From the NCBI RefSeq assembly GCF_003610895.1, contig NZ_MCAS01000035.1, positions 1 through 64,000 of the forward strand: DNA of 64,000 nt, in the 5' to 3' direction. Within the stretch, counting starts at the first letter, position 1; each line of letters begins with the position of its first letter. The position numbers and the translations under genes are program-made. Below, piece by piece: positions 18,058 through 27,345 of the stretch. The notes below the pieces were generated by a model. It was not told where the DNA came from, searched no databases, and worked only from the letters and a program-made list of their open reading frames with translations. The DNA comes from Paraburkholderia fungorum. GTDB lineage: Bacteria; Pseudomonadota; Gammaproteobacteria; Burkholderiales; Burkholderiaceae.

Positions 18058-19325
18058 GCTGGTCGGAACGCTTCGGTTCGCGCCTCGCCGGCTCACGTGC
18101 CGGTAGTGACGATACGGGTAGCGCGCCTCGCACCTCGGGTCGCAGCGGTCTTGCGAGCGCCGTGAACGGCGTGCGTCCGCTGCGCTCGCGCATGCTCGAC
18201 TACGATCACTCGTTGCTGTGGGTGGTGGTCGCCTTGCTTGGGCTGGGTGTCGTGATGGTGTATTCGGCTTCGATCGCGATGCCCGATTCGCCGAAGTACG
18301 CGTCGTACCGCGACTATGCATTCCTCGTGCGTCAGATCATTTTTGTGGTGATGGGCTCGGTGATCGGTGTCGTGTCGTTCCGCATCCCGATTTCGACGTG
18401 GGATAAATACGCGCCGAAGCTCTTCCTGATTTCGCTGGCGGCGCTCGTGATCGTGCTGATCCCGCACGTCGGCAAGGGTGTGAACGGCGCGCGCCGCTGG
18501 ATTCCGCTCGGCATCACGAACATGCAACCGTCGGAAATCATGAAGCTGGCCGTGACGATTTACGCGGCGAACTACACGGTGCGCAAGCAGGAGTACATGC
18601 ACAGCTTCGCCAAGGGCTTTCTGCCGATGGCGGTGGCGGTGGGTCTCGTCGGTGCGTTGCTGCTTCTCGAGCCGGACATGGGTGCGTTCATGGTGATCGC
18701 CGCGATCGCGATGGGCGTGCTGTTCCTCGGCGGCGTGAACGGCAAACTGTTCGGCGGCCTGGTGGCTACCGCGGTCGGCACGTTCAGCTTGCTGGTGTGG
18801 GCGTCGCCGTGGCGGCGTGAGCGGATCTTCGCTTACCTCGATCCGTGGGACGACCGTTACGCGCAGGGCAAGGCTTACCAATTGACGCACTCGCTGATCG
18901 CGTTCGGGCGCGGCGAATGGTTTGGCGTGGGGCTCGGCGGAAGTGTCGAGAAACTCAACTATTTGCCGGAAGCGCATACCGACTTCATCCTGGCGGTGAT
19001 CGGTGAGGAACTCGGTTTTGTCGGCGTGCTTGTCGTGATCTTGATGTTCTACTGGATCGTGCGCCGCTCGTTCGAGATCGGCCGTCAGGCGCTGGCCCTC
19101 GACCGCACCTTTGCGGGGCTGGTCGCGAAGGGTATCGGCATCTGGTTCGGCGCCCAGACCTTCATCAACATGGGTGTGAACCTCGGGCTGCTGCCGACCA
19201 AGGGTTTGACGTTGCCGCTCGTGAGCTATGGCGGCTCGGGCATTTTGCTGAACTGCGTGGCGGTGGCGGTGTTGATGCGCGTGGATTATGAAAATCGTGT
19301 GCTGATGCGTGGGGGGAAGGTATGA
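18054..19325 (+). CDS. ftsW: septal peptidoglycan polymerase FtsW
   Basis: A 423-aa SEDS-family glycosyltransferase that polymerises septal glycan with FtsI. About ten membrane segments follow a ~45-residue Ser/Arg-rich cytoplasmic start. SEDS motifs include the GARRWIPLG region, LLEPDMGAF and LPLVSYGGSGIL. The C-terminus is VLMRGGKV. Its stop codon lies in an ATGA whose ATG opens a 42-codon ORF rather than murG, which starts 121 bases downstream. Confidence 0.96.
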   Translation: MSWSERFGSRLAGSRAGSDDTGSAPRTSGRSGLASAVNGVRPLRSRMLDYDHSLLWVVVALLGLGVVMVYSASIAMPDSPKYASYRDYAFLVRQIIFVVMGSVIGVVSFRIPISTWDKYAPKLFLISLAALVIVLIPHVGKGVNGARRWIPLGITNMQPSEIMKLAVTIYAANYTVRKQEYMHSFAKGFLPMAVAVGLVGALLLLEPDMGAFMVIAAIAMGVLFLGGVNGKLFGGLVATAVGTFSLLVWASPWRRERIFAYLDPWDDRYAQGKAYQLTHSLIAFGRGEWFGVGLGGSVEKLNYLPEAHTDFILAVIGEELGFVGVLVVILMFYWIVRRSFEIGRQALALDRTFAGLVAKGIGIWFGAQTFINMGVNLGLLPTKGLTLPLVSYGGSGILLNCVAVAVLMRVDYENRVLMRGGKV

Positions 19326-19450
19326 CCCCCATGCAGCAGCACACGATTTCGGCGAAGGCTAACTTCGTGCGCAAAGCGCGCGAAGTTAAGCGCAGCGGCC
19401 GGAGCCAAAACGAATTCCCGTTCATGCTCATGCGTGGGGGCAAAGTATGA
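19322..19450 (+). CDS. putative 42-aa microORF between ftsW and murG
   Basis: An uninterrupted reading frame of 42 codons. It starts in the ATGA that ends ftsW (19322-19325) and stops in the ATGA that starts murG (19447-19450). The product begins MTPMQQHTISAKANFV, is strongly basic in its middle (RKAREVKRSGR) and ends FMLMRGGKV. That tail repeats the FtsW C-terminus: 19426-19452 matches 19301-19327 at 24 of 27 bases, and all three differences are synonymous third positions. It has no predicted membrane segment. It may be a real coupled small protein, or a by-product of a palindrome-containing insertion that duplicated the ftsW end. Function is unknown. Confidence 0.45.
   Translation: MTPMQQHTISAKANFVRKAREVKRSGRSQNEFPFMLMRGGKV
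19360..19388 (+). repeat. inverted repeat inside the ftsW-murG insertion
   Basis: TAACTTCGTGCGC, AAA, GCGCGCGAAGTTA: 13-bp arms with one mismatch (G-U compatible in RNA) and a 3-base loop. A similar palindromic core lies at 54652-54673 in the opposite orientation. Confidence 0.7.
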
Positions 19451-20565
19451 CCGCTCTCCCGCAACGCACGCTGATGGTGATGGCCGGTGGCACCGGGGGA
19501 CATGTGTTCCCGGGGCTCGCGGTCGCGCACCTGATGCAGGCGTGGGGCTGGAAGGTCGTCTGGCTCGGCAATCCCGCCGGCATGGAAGCTACCCTGGTGC
19601 CGAAACACGGCATCCCGATGGAGTACGTGCGCTTTGGCGGACTGCGTGGCAAGGGTCTGAAGACCAAGCTGATGTTGCCGCTCAATCTGCTGCGCGCCTG
19701 CTCGCAAAGTCTGAGCGTGTTGCGGCGCGTGAAGCCCGACGTCGTGCTTGGCATGGGCGGCTACATCACATTCCCGGCGGGTTTGATGACCGCGATGAGT
19801 GGCCGTCCGCTGGTGCTGCATGAACAGAATTCGATTGCGGGTCTCGCCAACAAGGTGCTCGCAAAAGTCGCCAAACGCGTGCTGGTTGCGTTTCCGAATG
19901 CGCTGCCGCACGGCGAATGGACCGGAAACCCGATTCGTGCGGAACTTGCGCGCGCAATTGCACCCAAAGCACGCTACGCAGCGCGCAGCGGTCCGCTGAA
20001 TGTGCTGGTGGTGGGCGGCAGTCTGGGCGCGGCGGCGTTGAATGAAGTGGTGCCGCGCGCGGTTGCGCTGCTGGCGCCGAATGAGCGTCCGCGCATCGTG
20101 CATCAGGCGGGCGCCAAGCATATTGAAGCGCTGCGTGAGAACTACGCGGCGGCGGGCCTGCAAGCAGGCGCCGATGTAGAGCTCGTGCCTTTCATCGACG
20201 ACATGACGAGCGCGTACGCGAACGCGGATCTGGTGATCTGCCGTTCGGGCGCGATGACCGTGTCGGAGATTGCAGCAGTTGGGGTGGCGGCGTTCTTCGT
20301 GCCGTTCCCGTTTGCAGTAGACGATCACCAAACCACTAATGCAGCGTTCCTCGCCGATAACGGCGCGGCGCTGGTCGTGCAGCAACGCGATCTGTCGGCG
20401 CAGCAACTCGCCGACTGGTTGCGCAGCCAGACGCGAGAGACCCTCGCGGAGATGGCGGAGCGTTCGCGCTCGCTCGCGAAACCCGACGCCACGGAACAGG
20501 TCGCAAAGATTTGCGCGACTGTGGCGGGTTCGATTTCGGGCGCGAGCCCAGAAGGAAAGCAATGA
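19447..20565 (+). CDS. murG: UDP-GlcNAc:lipid I N-acetylglucosaminyltransferase MurG
   Basis: A 372-aa peripheral membrane glycosyltransferase (GT28) that converts lipid I to lipid II. Motifs are GGTGGHVFPGLAVA at the N-terminus, MGGYITFPAG, HEQNSIAGLANK and VVGGSLGA. The start is placed at the ATGA shared with the preceding microORF. The stop overlaps murC (ATGA at 20562). Confidence 0.96.
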   Translation: MTALPQRTLMVMAGGTGGHVFPGLAVAHLMQAWGWKVVWLGNPAGMEATLVPKHGIPMEYVRFGGLRGKGLKTKLMLPLNLLRACSQSLSVLRRVKPDVVLGMGGYITFPAGLMTAMSGRPLVLHEQNSIAGLANKVLAKVAKRVLVAFPNALPHGEWTGNPIRAELARAIAPKARYAARSGPLNVLVVGGSLGAAALNEVVPRAVALLAPNERPRIVHQAGAKHIEALRENYAAAGLQAGADVELVPFIDDMTSAYANADLVICRSGAMTVSEIAAVGVAAFFVPFPFAVDDHQTTNAAFLADNGAALVVQQRDLSAQQLADWLRSQTRETLAEMAERSRSLAKPDATEQVAKICATVAGSISGASPEGKQ

Positions 20566-21965
20566 AACACATCGTCAAACATATTCACTTTGTCGGCATC
20601 GGCGGTGTCGGCATGAGCGGTATCGCGGAGGTGCTGGTCAATCTCGGCTATCAGGTGAGCGGCTCGGATCTGACGAGCAACGCAATCACCGATCGCCTGG
20701 CCGCACTCGGCGCACGGATCGCGATCGGTCACGCGGCGGAGAACATCGAAGGCGCGAATGCGGTGGTGGTTTCCACCGCGGTGCGCAGCGACAACCCGGA
20801 AGTGCTGGCCGCGCGTCATCGCCGCATCCCGATCGTGCCGCGCGCCGTGATGCTCGCGGAACTGATGCGCCTGAAGCAGGGCATCGCGATTGCCGGCACG
20901 CACGGCAAGACCACGACCACCTCGCTGGTGGCAAGCGTGCTCGCGGCGGGCGGCCTCGATCCGACGTTCGTCATCGGCGGGCGCCTGATCAGCGCGGGCG
21001 CGAATGCGCGTCTGGGAACGGGCGACTTCATCGTCGCCGAGGCGGACGAGTCGGATGCGTCGTTCCTGAATCTGTTCCCGGTGATCGAAGTCATCACGAA
21101 CATCGATGCCGATCACATGGACACCTACGGGCACGATTTCGCCCGGCTCAAGCAGGCGTTCATCGAATTCACGCATCGTTTGCCGTTCTATGGAATCGCG
21201 GTGTTGTGCGTCGACGATCCGAACGTGAAGGAAATCCTGCCGTTCGTGTCCAAGCCGATCATCCGCTACGGCTTCGCGCCGGATGCTCAGGTTCGCGCGG
21301 TCAACGTCGAAGCACGTGGCGGCAAGATGCATTTCACGGCAATGCGCGAAGACGCGGCGCCGATCGACATCGTTTTGAACCTGCCAGGCGAGCACAACGT
21401 GCAGAACGCGCTGGCCGCCATCGCGATTGCGACTGAACTTGAAGTGAAAGATGCCGATATCCAGCGAGCGCTGGCGGATTTCAACGGCGTGGGCCGACGC
21501 TTCCAGCGCTACGGCGAAGTGCCGGTCGTGTCGGAAGGAAAAGCCGCCGGCGCGTACACGCTGGTCGACGATTACGGTCATCACCCCGTCGAAATGGCGG
21601 CAACGGTGGCGGCCGCACGTGGCGCGTTTCCGGGGCGGCGTCTGGTGCTGGCCTTCCAGCCGCACCGTTTCACGCGCACGCGCGATTGTTTCGAAGATTT
21701 TGTGAAGGTGTTGTCGACCGTCGACGCGCTCGTGCTGACCGAAGTCTATTCGGCCGGTGAAGCGCCGATCGTCGCCGCGGACGGCCGCGCTCTGGCGCGT
21801 GCGCTGCGCGTGGCGGGCAAGGTCGAACCGGTGTTTGTCGAGTCGGTGGACGAAGTGCCGGACGCGCTCTCAGCAGTGGTGCGCGACGGCGATGTGGTGA
21901 TCACGATGGGCGCGGGTTCGATCGGCGGTGTGCCGGGTCGCCTCGCACAAGAGACGAAGGTGTGA
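20562..21965 (+). CDS. murC: UDP-N-acetylmuramate-L-alanine ligase
   Basis: A 467-aa Mur ligase that adds L-Ala to UDP-MurNAc. The N-terminal nucleotide fold is FVGIGGVGMSGIAEVL, the P-loop GTHGKTTTTSLVAS, and the third-domain motif DDYGHHPVEM. ATG 20562 is chosen because it gives the ATGA overlap with murG and the expected MKHIVKHIHF start. ddl begins one base after the stop. Confidence 0.96.
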   Translation: MKHIVKHIHFVGIGGVGMSGIAEVLVNLGYQVSGSDLTSNAITDRLAALGARIAIGHAAENIEGANAVVVSTAVRSDNPEVLAARHRRIPIVPRAVMLAELMRLKQGIAIAGTHGKTTTTSLVASVLAAGGLDPTFVIGGRLISAGANARLGTGDFIVAEADESDASFLNLFPVIEVITNIDADHMDTYGHDFARLKQAFIEFTHRLPFYGIAVLCVDDPNVKEILPFVSKPIIRYGFAPDAQVRAVNVEARGGKMHFTAMREDAAPIDIVLNLPGEHNVQNALAAIAIATELEVKDADIQRALADFNGVGRRFQRYGEVPVVSEGKAAGAYTLVDDYGHHPVEMAATVAAARGAFPGRRLVLAFQPHRFTRTRDCFEDFVKVLSTVDALVLTEVYSAGEAPIVAADGRALARALRVAGKVEPVFVESVDEVPDALSAVVRDGDVVITMGAGSIGGVPGRLAQETKV

Positions 21966-21966
21966 G

Positions 21967-22908
21967 ATGAGCAGCATCGATCCAAAACAATTCGGCAAAG
22001 TGGCAGTGCTGCTCGGTGGGAATTCCGCCGAGCGCGAGGTGTCGCTCAATTCCGGCCGCCTCGTGCTGCAAGGTCTGCGCGACGCCGGTGTCGACGCGCA
22101 TCCGTTCGACCCGGCCGAGCGTCCGCTCGCTGCGTTGAAGGAAGAAGGCTTTGTACGCGTGTTCAACGCGCTGCATGGCGGCTACGGCGAGAACGGCCAG
22201 ATCCAGGGCGCGCTGGATTTTTACGGCATTCGCTACACGGGTAGCGGCGTGCTCGGCTCGGCGCTGGGTCTGGACAAGTTCCGCACGAAACTCGTGTGGC
22301 AGCAACTCGGCATTCCGACGCCGCCGTTCGAGGCAGTGCTGCGCGGCGACGACTACGAAGCACGCGCGAAAGACATCGTCGCGAAGCTCGGCTTGCCGCT
22401 CTTCGTGAAGCCGGCCAGCGAAGGTTCGAGCGTTGCGGTGATCAAGGTGAAAAGCGCCGACGCATTGCCGGCGGCGCTGCTCGAAGCGGTCAGGTACGAC
22501 AGGATCGTCGTGGTGGAACAGAGCATCGAAGGTGGCGGCGAATACACCGCATGCATTGCCGGCGATCTGGATCTGCCGGTGATTCGCATCGTGCCGGCCG
22601 GCGAGTTTTACGACTACCACGCGAAGTACATCGCCAACGACACGCAGTACCTGATTCCGTGCGGTCTGGCGGCTGACGAAGAAGCACGCCTGAAAGTGCT
22701 GGCGCGCCGCGCGTTCGACGTGCTCGGCTGTGCCGATTGGGGCCGCGCCGATTTCATGCTCGACGCTGAAGGCAACCCGTATTTCCTGGAAGTGAACACG
22801 GCGCCTGGTATGACCGATCACTCGCTGCCGCCGAAAGCGGCGCGCGCGGTGGGTATCAGCTACCAGGAACTGGTGGTCGGCGTATTGGCGCTGACGCTCA
22901 AGGACTAA
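21967..22908 (+). CDS. ddl: D-alanine-D-alanine ligase
   Basis: A 313-aa ATP-grasp ligase that makes the D-Ala-D-Ala used by MurF. Motifs are GGNSAEREVSLNSG near the N-terminus, LHGGYGENGQIQG, the KPASEGSSVAV loop, and FLEVNTAPGMTDHS with metal ligands near the C-terminus. The start at 21967 avoids a non-conserved 13-residue extension. Its place between murC and ftsQ is that of the DdlB form. Confidence 0.95.
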   Translation: MSSIDPKQFGKVAVLLGGNSAEREVSLNSGRLVLQGLRDAGVDAHPFDPAERPLAALKEEGFVRVFNALHGGYGENGQIQGALDFYGIRYTGSGVLGSALGLDKFRTKLVWQQLGIPTPPFEAVLRGDDYEARAKDIVAKLGLPLFVKPASEGSSVAVIKVKSADALPAALLEAVRYDRIVVVEQSIEGGGEYTACIAGDLDLPVIRIVPAGEFYDYHAKYIANDTQYLIPCGLAADEEARLKVLARRAFDVLGCADWGRADFMLDAEGNPYFLEVNTAPGMTDHSLPPKAARAVGISYQELVVGVLALTLKD

Positions 22909-22943
22909 CAAAGGACTGACCGGGGCGACCCGAAAGCAACACC

Positions 22944-23696
22944 ATGTGGAACAACGTTCGCCAGCTCAATCTCGCCGCCAACGCATTGCATGCGGTGCTG
23001 GTGCTCGTGCTGCTGGCGGCTGGCGGTTACTGGCTGATCCAGCGTCCGAATTTCGCGCTGCGCGAGATCCAGATCGACGGCGACACCGAGCACATCAATT
23101 CGCCGACGGTGCGTGCCGGGGTAGTAGGGCGCTTGAAAGGCAACTTTTTTACGGTGGATCTCGACGTCGCGCGGCAGGCGTTCGAGCAGATGCCATGGGT
23201 GCGTCACGCGAGTGTGCGGCGAGTCTGGCCGAATGCGCTGGCTGTCACGCTTGAAGAGTACAAACCGCTTGGTACGTGGGGCAGCGATCAGCTGGTGAGT
23301 GTGGACGGCGAGTTGTTCACCGCGAACCAGGGCGAGCTCGAAGAAGAGTTGCCCGCGTTCGACGGCCCGGACGGTACGGCAAAAGAGGTCGTTGCGCGTT
23401 ATAGCGACTTCAAGAAGTGGTTTGCGCCCCTAGGCGCGACGCCCGAAGAAGTCACGCTGTCGCCGCGTTATGCGTGGACGGTGAAGCTGTCGAACGGAAT
23501 GCAAGTGGAGCTTGGGCGCGAACGTAATCAGGACACGCTGCTTGATCGAAGCCGCCGCCTGACCGCGGCGTGGAACGCGGTGACGCAACGTTGGGGAAAG
23601 GACATCGAGTATGCAGACTTGCGCTATCCGAACGGTTTCGCGATTCGTGCCGCTGGCATGCGCTTTATCAGCGAACCCGACAAGGGCAAGAAGTAA
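22944..23696 (+). CDS. ftsQ: cell division protein FtsQ
   Basis: A 250-aa bitopic divisome protein. A membrane segment at about residues 14-31 is followed by the periplasmic POTRA domain (LREIQIDGDTEHINSPTVRAG) and the FtsQ beta-domain. FtsQ recruits FtsL and FtsB. ftsA begins 27 bases downstream. Confidence 0.94.
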   Translation: MWNNVRQLNLAANALHAVLVLVLLAAGGYWLIQRPNFALREIQIDGDTEHINSPTVRAGVVGRLKGNFFTVDLDVARQAFEQMPWVRHASVRRVWPNALAVTLEEYKPLGTWGSDQLVSVDGELFTANQGELEEELPAFDGPDGTAKEVVARYSDFKKWFAPLGATPEEVTLSPRYAWTVKLSNGMQVELGRERNQDTLLDRSRRLTAAWNAVTQRWGKDIEYADLRYPNGFAIRAAGMRFISEPDKGKK

Positions 23697-23723
23697 ACGG
23701 ACATCACACGCAATGAGCACGCT

Positions 23724-24956
23724 ATGAGTAAAGACTATAAAGATCTGCTGGTCGCCCTCGACATTGGGACGTCGAAGGTAGTGGCTATCGTCGCCGAATT
23801 GAAGGGCGAGGGCCACTACGAGGTGATCGGCCTCGGCCAGAGCGAATCGAAGGGGCTCAAGAAGGGCGTGGTGGTGAACATCGAAGCCACCGTGCAGTCC
23901 ATTCAGCGCGCGCTCGAGGAAGCCGAGCTGATGGCCGACTGCAAGATCACGAACGTATTTACCGGGATCGCCGGCAGCCATATCCGCAGCTTCAATTCGA
24001 GCGGCATGGTGGCGATCAAGGAGAAGGAAGTCACGCAGACGGACGTCGCGCGCGTGATCGAGACGGCCAAGGCGATCAACATCCCGACCGATCAGCAGGT
24101 GCTGCACATCCTGACGCAGGAATTCATCATCGACGGCCAGGAAGATGTGCGCGAGCCGATCGGCATGAGCGGCATCCGGCTGGAAGTGAAGGTGCATATC
24201 GTCACCGGAGCGGTGAGCGCGGCGCAGAACATCGTCAAGTGCGTGCGCCGTTGCGGGCTCGAAGTGAACGATCTGATCCTGCAGCCGCTCGCTTCGTCGC
24301 TGGCGGTGCTGACGGAAGACGAAAAGGAACTCGGCGTAGTGCTGGTCGATATCGGCGGCGGCACGACGGATATTGCGATTTTCAGCGAAGGCGCGATTCG
24401 CCACACGGCGGTGATTCCGATCGCCGGTGACCAGATCACGAGCGACATCGCGATGGCCTTGCGCACGCCGACGCCGGACGCGGAAGACATCAAGGTCGAC
24501 TACGGCATTGCGAAGCAGGCTCTCGCCGATCCGGACGAAATGATCGAAGTGCCGGGTCTCGGCGAGCGCGGACCGCGCACGCTGTCGCGCCAGGCTCTCG
24601 CGGCGGTGGTCGAGCCGCGTGTCGAAGAACTGTTTTCGCTCGTGCAGCAAGTGGTGCGCGAGTCGGGTTACGAAGAACTGCTGAGCTCCGGCGTGGTGCT
24701 GACCGGCGGCGCGTCGATGATGCTCGGCATGGTCGAACTCGGCGAGGACATTTTCCTGAAGCCGGTGCGCATTGGCGTGCCGGAATACGCAGGCGGTCTT
24801 GCCGACGTCGTGCGTAACCCGCGTTATTCGACGGCGATGGGCCTGCTCGTCGAAGGACGCTCGCAACGGATGCGCGGCCGCAAGGTCGCGGTGCAGTCGG
24901 GGTCGATGGGCCAGGTCTTCACGCGAATGAAAGACTGGTTCCTCGGCAACTTCTAA
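23724..24956 (+). CDS. ftsA: cell division protein FtsA
   Basis: A 410-aa actin-like ATPase that tethers FtsZ to the membrane. Nucleotide-binding elements are VALDIGTSKVVAIV at residues 9-22, VDIGGGTTDIAIF, and LTGGASMMLG. The C-terminal amphipathic helix (VFTRMKDWFLGNF) is the membrane-targeting sequence. Confidence 0.96.
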   Translation: MSKDYKDLLVALDIGTSKVVAIVAELKGEGHYEVIGLGQSESKGLKKGVVVNIEATVQSIQRALEEAELMADCKITNVFTGIAGSHIRSFNSSGMVAIKEKEVTQTDVARVIETAKAINIPTDQQVLHILTQEFIIDGQEDVREPIGMSGIRLEVKVHIVTGAVSAAQNIVKCVRRCGLEVNDLILQPLASSLAVLTEDEKELGVVLVDIGGGTTDIAIFSEGAIRHTAVIPIAGDQITSDIAMALRTPTPDAEDIKVDYGIAKQALADPDEMIEVPGLGERGPRTLSRQALAAVVEPRVEELFSLVQQVVRESGYEELLSSGVVLTGGASMMLGMVELGEDIFLKPVRIGVPEYAGGLADVVRNPRYSTAMGLLVEGRSQRMRGRKVAVQSGSMGQVFTRMKDWFLGNF

Positions 24957-25088
24957 AGATTTCGCGTTTCAGAAACAGATTTCGAAATACGCGCTGGTGC
25001 CGGCGGCTGGCGCGCGACAGGAGGTTGCCCGATCTCCTGCCGAATAACGGCCGAGTGGCTGCAAATTTTTTATCTTGACGGAGGCAAC

Positions 25089-26291
25089 ATGGAATTCCAG
25101 ATGCTGGAAACCGAAACGAACGGCACCATCATCAAGGTGATCGGAGTAGGTGGCGCTGGCGGCAATGCCGTTCAGCACATGATCAACAAAGGCGTGCAAG
25201 GCGTCGACTTCATCGTGATGAACACGGACGCGCAGGCTCTGTCGCGTTCGCGCGCGTCCGCGGTGATCCAGCTCGGCAACACGGGTCTGGGCGCTGGCGC
25301 CAAGCCGGAAATGGGCCGCGCGGCAGCAGAAGAAGCACGTGAGCGCATCGCCGACGCACTGCGTGGCGCGCATATGGTGTTCATCACCGCCGGTATGGGC
25401 GGCGGCACGGGCACGGGCGCAGCACCCGTGGTTGCGCAGATCGCCAAGGAAATGGGTATCTTGACTGTTGGCGTGGTCAGCAAGCCGTTCGAATTCGAAG
25501 GCGGCAAGCGCATGCGCGTCGCAGAAGCGGGTTCGCAGCAACTGGAGGATCACGTCGACTCGCTGATCGTCGTTCTGAACGACAAGCTGTTCGAGGTGAT
25601 GGGCGATGACGCCGAGATGGACAAGTGCTTCCAGTGCGCGGACGACGTTCTCAACAACGCAGTGGCCGGCATCGCGGAAATCATCAACGTCGACGGTCTG
25701 GTGAACGTCGACTTCGAAGACGTGAAGACGGTGATGGGCGAGCAGGGCAAGGCGATGATGGGCACGGCGACGGTCGCCGGCGTCGATCGCGCACGTCTGG
25801 CTGCCGAGCAGGCTGTGGCCAGCCCGCTGCTGGAAGGGGTGGATCTGTCGGGCGCGCGTGGCGTGCTGGTCAACATCACGTCGAGCCGTTCGCTGCGTCT
25901 GTCGGAAACGCGCGAAGTGATGAACACCATCAAGAGCTATGCTGCAGAAGACGCGACCGTGATCTTCGGTGCGGTGTACGACGATGCAATGGGCGACGCG
26001 CTGCGCGTGACGGTCGTGGCAACGGGTCTGGGCCGTGCGGCGAAGAAGCAGCAATCGGCACCGATGACGCTGCTGCGCACCGGCACGGACAACCAGCCGA
26101 TCGGCGGGATGCAACACGCTGCTTACGCACCGTCGTCCTCGCATGCCAGCACGGCCGATTACGGCGCGCTCGATACGCCGGCTGTGTGGCGCACGTCGCG
26201 CGATACGGCAGCCTCGCACGTGCAGGCGCTGCAGGAAAAGGGCGTCGATACGTACGACATTCCGGCGTTCCTGCGCAAGCAGGCGGACTGA
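25089..26291 (+). CDS. ftsZ: cell division protein FtsZ
   Basis: A 400-aa tubulin-like GTPase that forms the Z-ring. The signature loop GMGGGTGTGAAPVVAQ, the early GVGGAGGNAVQHMI and the T7-loop NVDFEDVKTVMG are intact. A variable linker precedes the conserved C-terminal peptide YDIPAFLRKQ that binds FtsA and other Z-ring partners. A ribosome site CGGAGG (25079-25084) lies just before the start. The 132-bp ftsA-ftsZ gap could hold an additional promoter. Confidence 0.97.
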   Translation: MEFQMLETETNGTIIKVIGVGGAGGNAVQHMINKGVQGVDFIVMNTDAQALSRSRASAVIQLGNTGLGAGAKPEMGRAAAEEARERIADALRGAHMVFITAGMGGGTGTGAAPVVAQIAKEMGILTVGVVSKPFEFEGGKRMRVAEAGSQQLEDHVDSLIVVLNDKLFEVMGDDAEMDKCFQCADDVLNNAVAGIAEIINVDGLVNVDFEDVKTVMGEQGKAMMGTATVAGVDRARLAAEQAVASPLLEGVDLSGARGVLVNITSSRSLRLSETREVMNTIKSYAAEDATVIFGAVYDDAMGDALRVTVVATGLGRAAKKQQSAPMTLLRTGTDNQPIGGMQHAAYAPSSSHASTADYGALDTPAVWRTSRDTAASHVQALQEKGVDTYDIPAFLRKQAD

Positions 26292-26551
26292 GCGCACGAG
26301 CAGGCTTTCGTTGCCGCGCTGCGGGTTGTCAAGCAGTGCAGCGCAGGCGGACGAATGCACGAGCGTGGCGAGTGAACGGCGAACCAGCCGCGTATCGTCT
26401 GATTCGCGGCAAGGACAAGTGCCCTCTTCGGATTCGCGAAGCGGATGGGGTAACTGTCGCCGGATGGCGGGGCCTGTATTGGGGCGCCCGCTGAATTCAC
26501 TGCGACACGATAACGTGCGAGCGTGCTTCGCATCGATGCAAAGGACTGAGC

Positions 26552-27055
26552 ATGATTCAAACAGGTGAGAAGCTGCCCGACGCAACGCTCTTCGAGTTCG
26601 TCGAAGACACGCGGGCGGGCTGCACGCTGGGGCCTAACAGCTTCGACGTGCGCGAGCAGACGGCGGGTAAGCGCGTGGTGATCTTCGGGTTGCCGGGCGC
26701 ATTCACGCCGACCTGTTCGGCCAAACATGTACCGGGTTACGTCGAGCATGCCGAGCAGTTGCGCGCTCTTGGCGTCGACGAGATCTGGTGCGTGTCCGTC
26801 AACGACGCGTTCGTAATGGGCGCGTGGGGACGCGATCAGCACGCCTCGGGCAAGGTGCGCATGATGGCGGATGGCAGTGCGGCTTTCACGCGGGCGCTCG
26901 GTCTTGAGCAGGATTTGTCGGCGCGCGGCATGGGAATCCGTTCCCAGCGCTACGCAATGGTTGTCGACGACGGCGTGGTCAAGACGTTGAACGTCGAGGC
27001 TGCCGGCAAATTCGAAGTCAGCGATGCAGAGAGTATCCTCGCTACGTTGAGCTAG
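26552..27055 (+). CDS. peroxiredoxin (Prx5 family)
   Basis: A 167-aa thiol peroxidase of the Prx5 group that reduces peroxides. The peroxidatic site is PGAFTPTCSAKHVPGY with Cys55. No conserved resolving cysteine is obvious beyond Cys24, so its reductant (glutaredoxin, glutathione or other) is open. It stands between ftsZ and lpxC with 260-290 bp gaps on both sides, so it is probably its own unit. Confidence 0.9.
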   Translation: MIQTGEKLPDATLFEFVEDTRAGCTLGPNSFDVREQTAGKRVVIFGLPGAFTPTCSAKHVPGYVEHAEQLRALGVDEIWCVSVNDAFVMGAWGRDQHASGKVRMMADGSAAFTRALGLEQDLSARGMGIRSQRYAMVVDDGVVKTLNVEAAGKFEVSDAESILATLS

Positions 27056-27345
27056 TTGCGATGGCGTTTCATGCCTTCGCCTTGAGTCTGCGCGGTTAGC
27101 GCGTTGTATCAGGGCAACGGCGCATAAGACGCTTTTGTGACAGGCCGTTACGCGGGCCGATGACCGGAAACGCCTCCGTTCCGGACATCGGCCCGTCACG
27201 CTTTCCCTGACGGGCACCTATTGGGTAATGCAGCGAAACAGATTGATACGTTCCGCGAAACGACGCTCCTTAGGGTATTGGAGTATACTTCGCGCTATGG
27301 AATAAAAAGTCCCGATTGGGATTTTCAATCGAATAGAAGATCACC

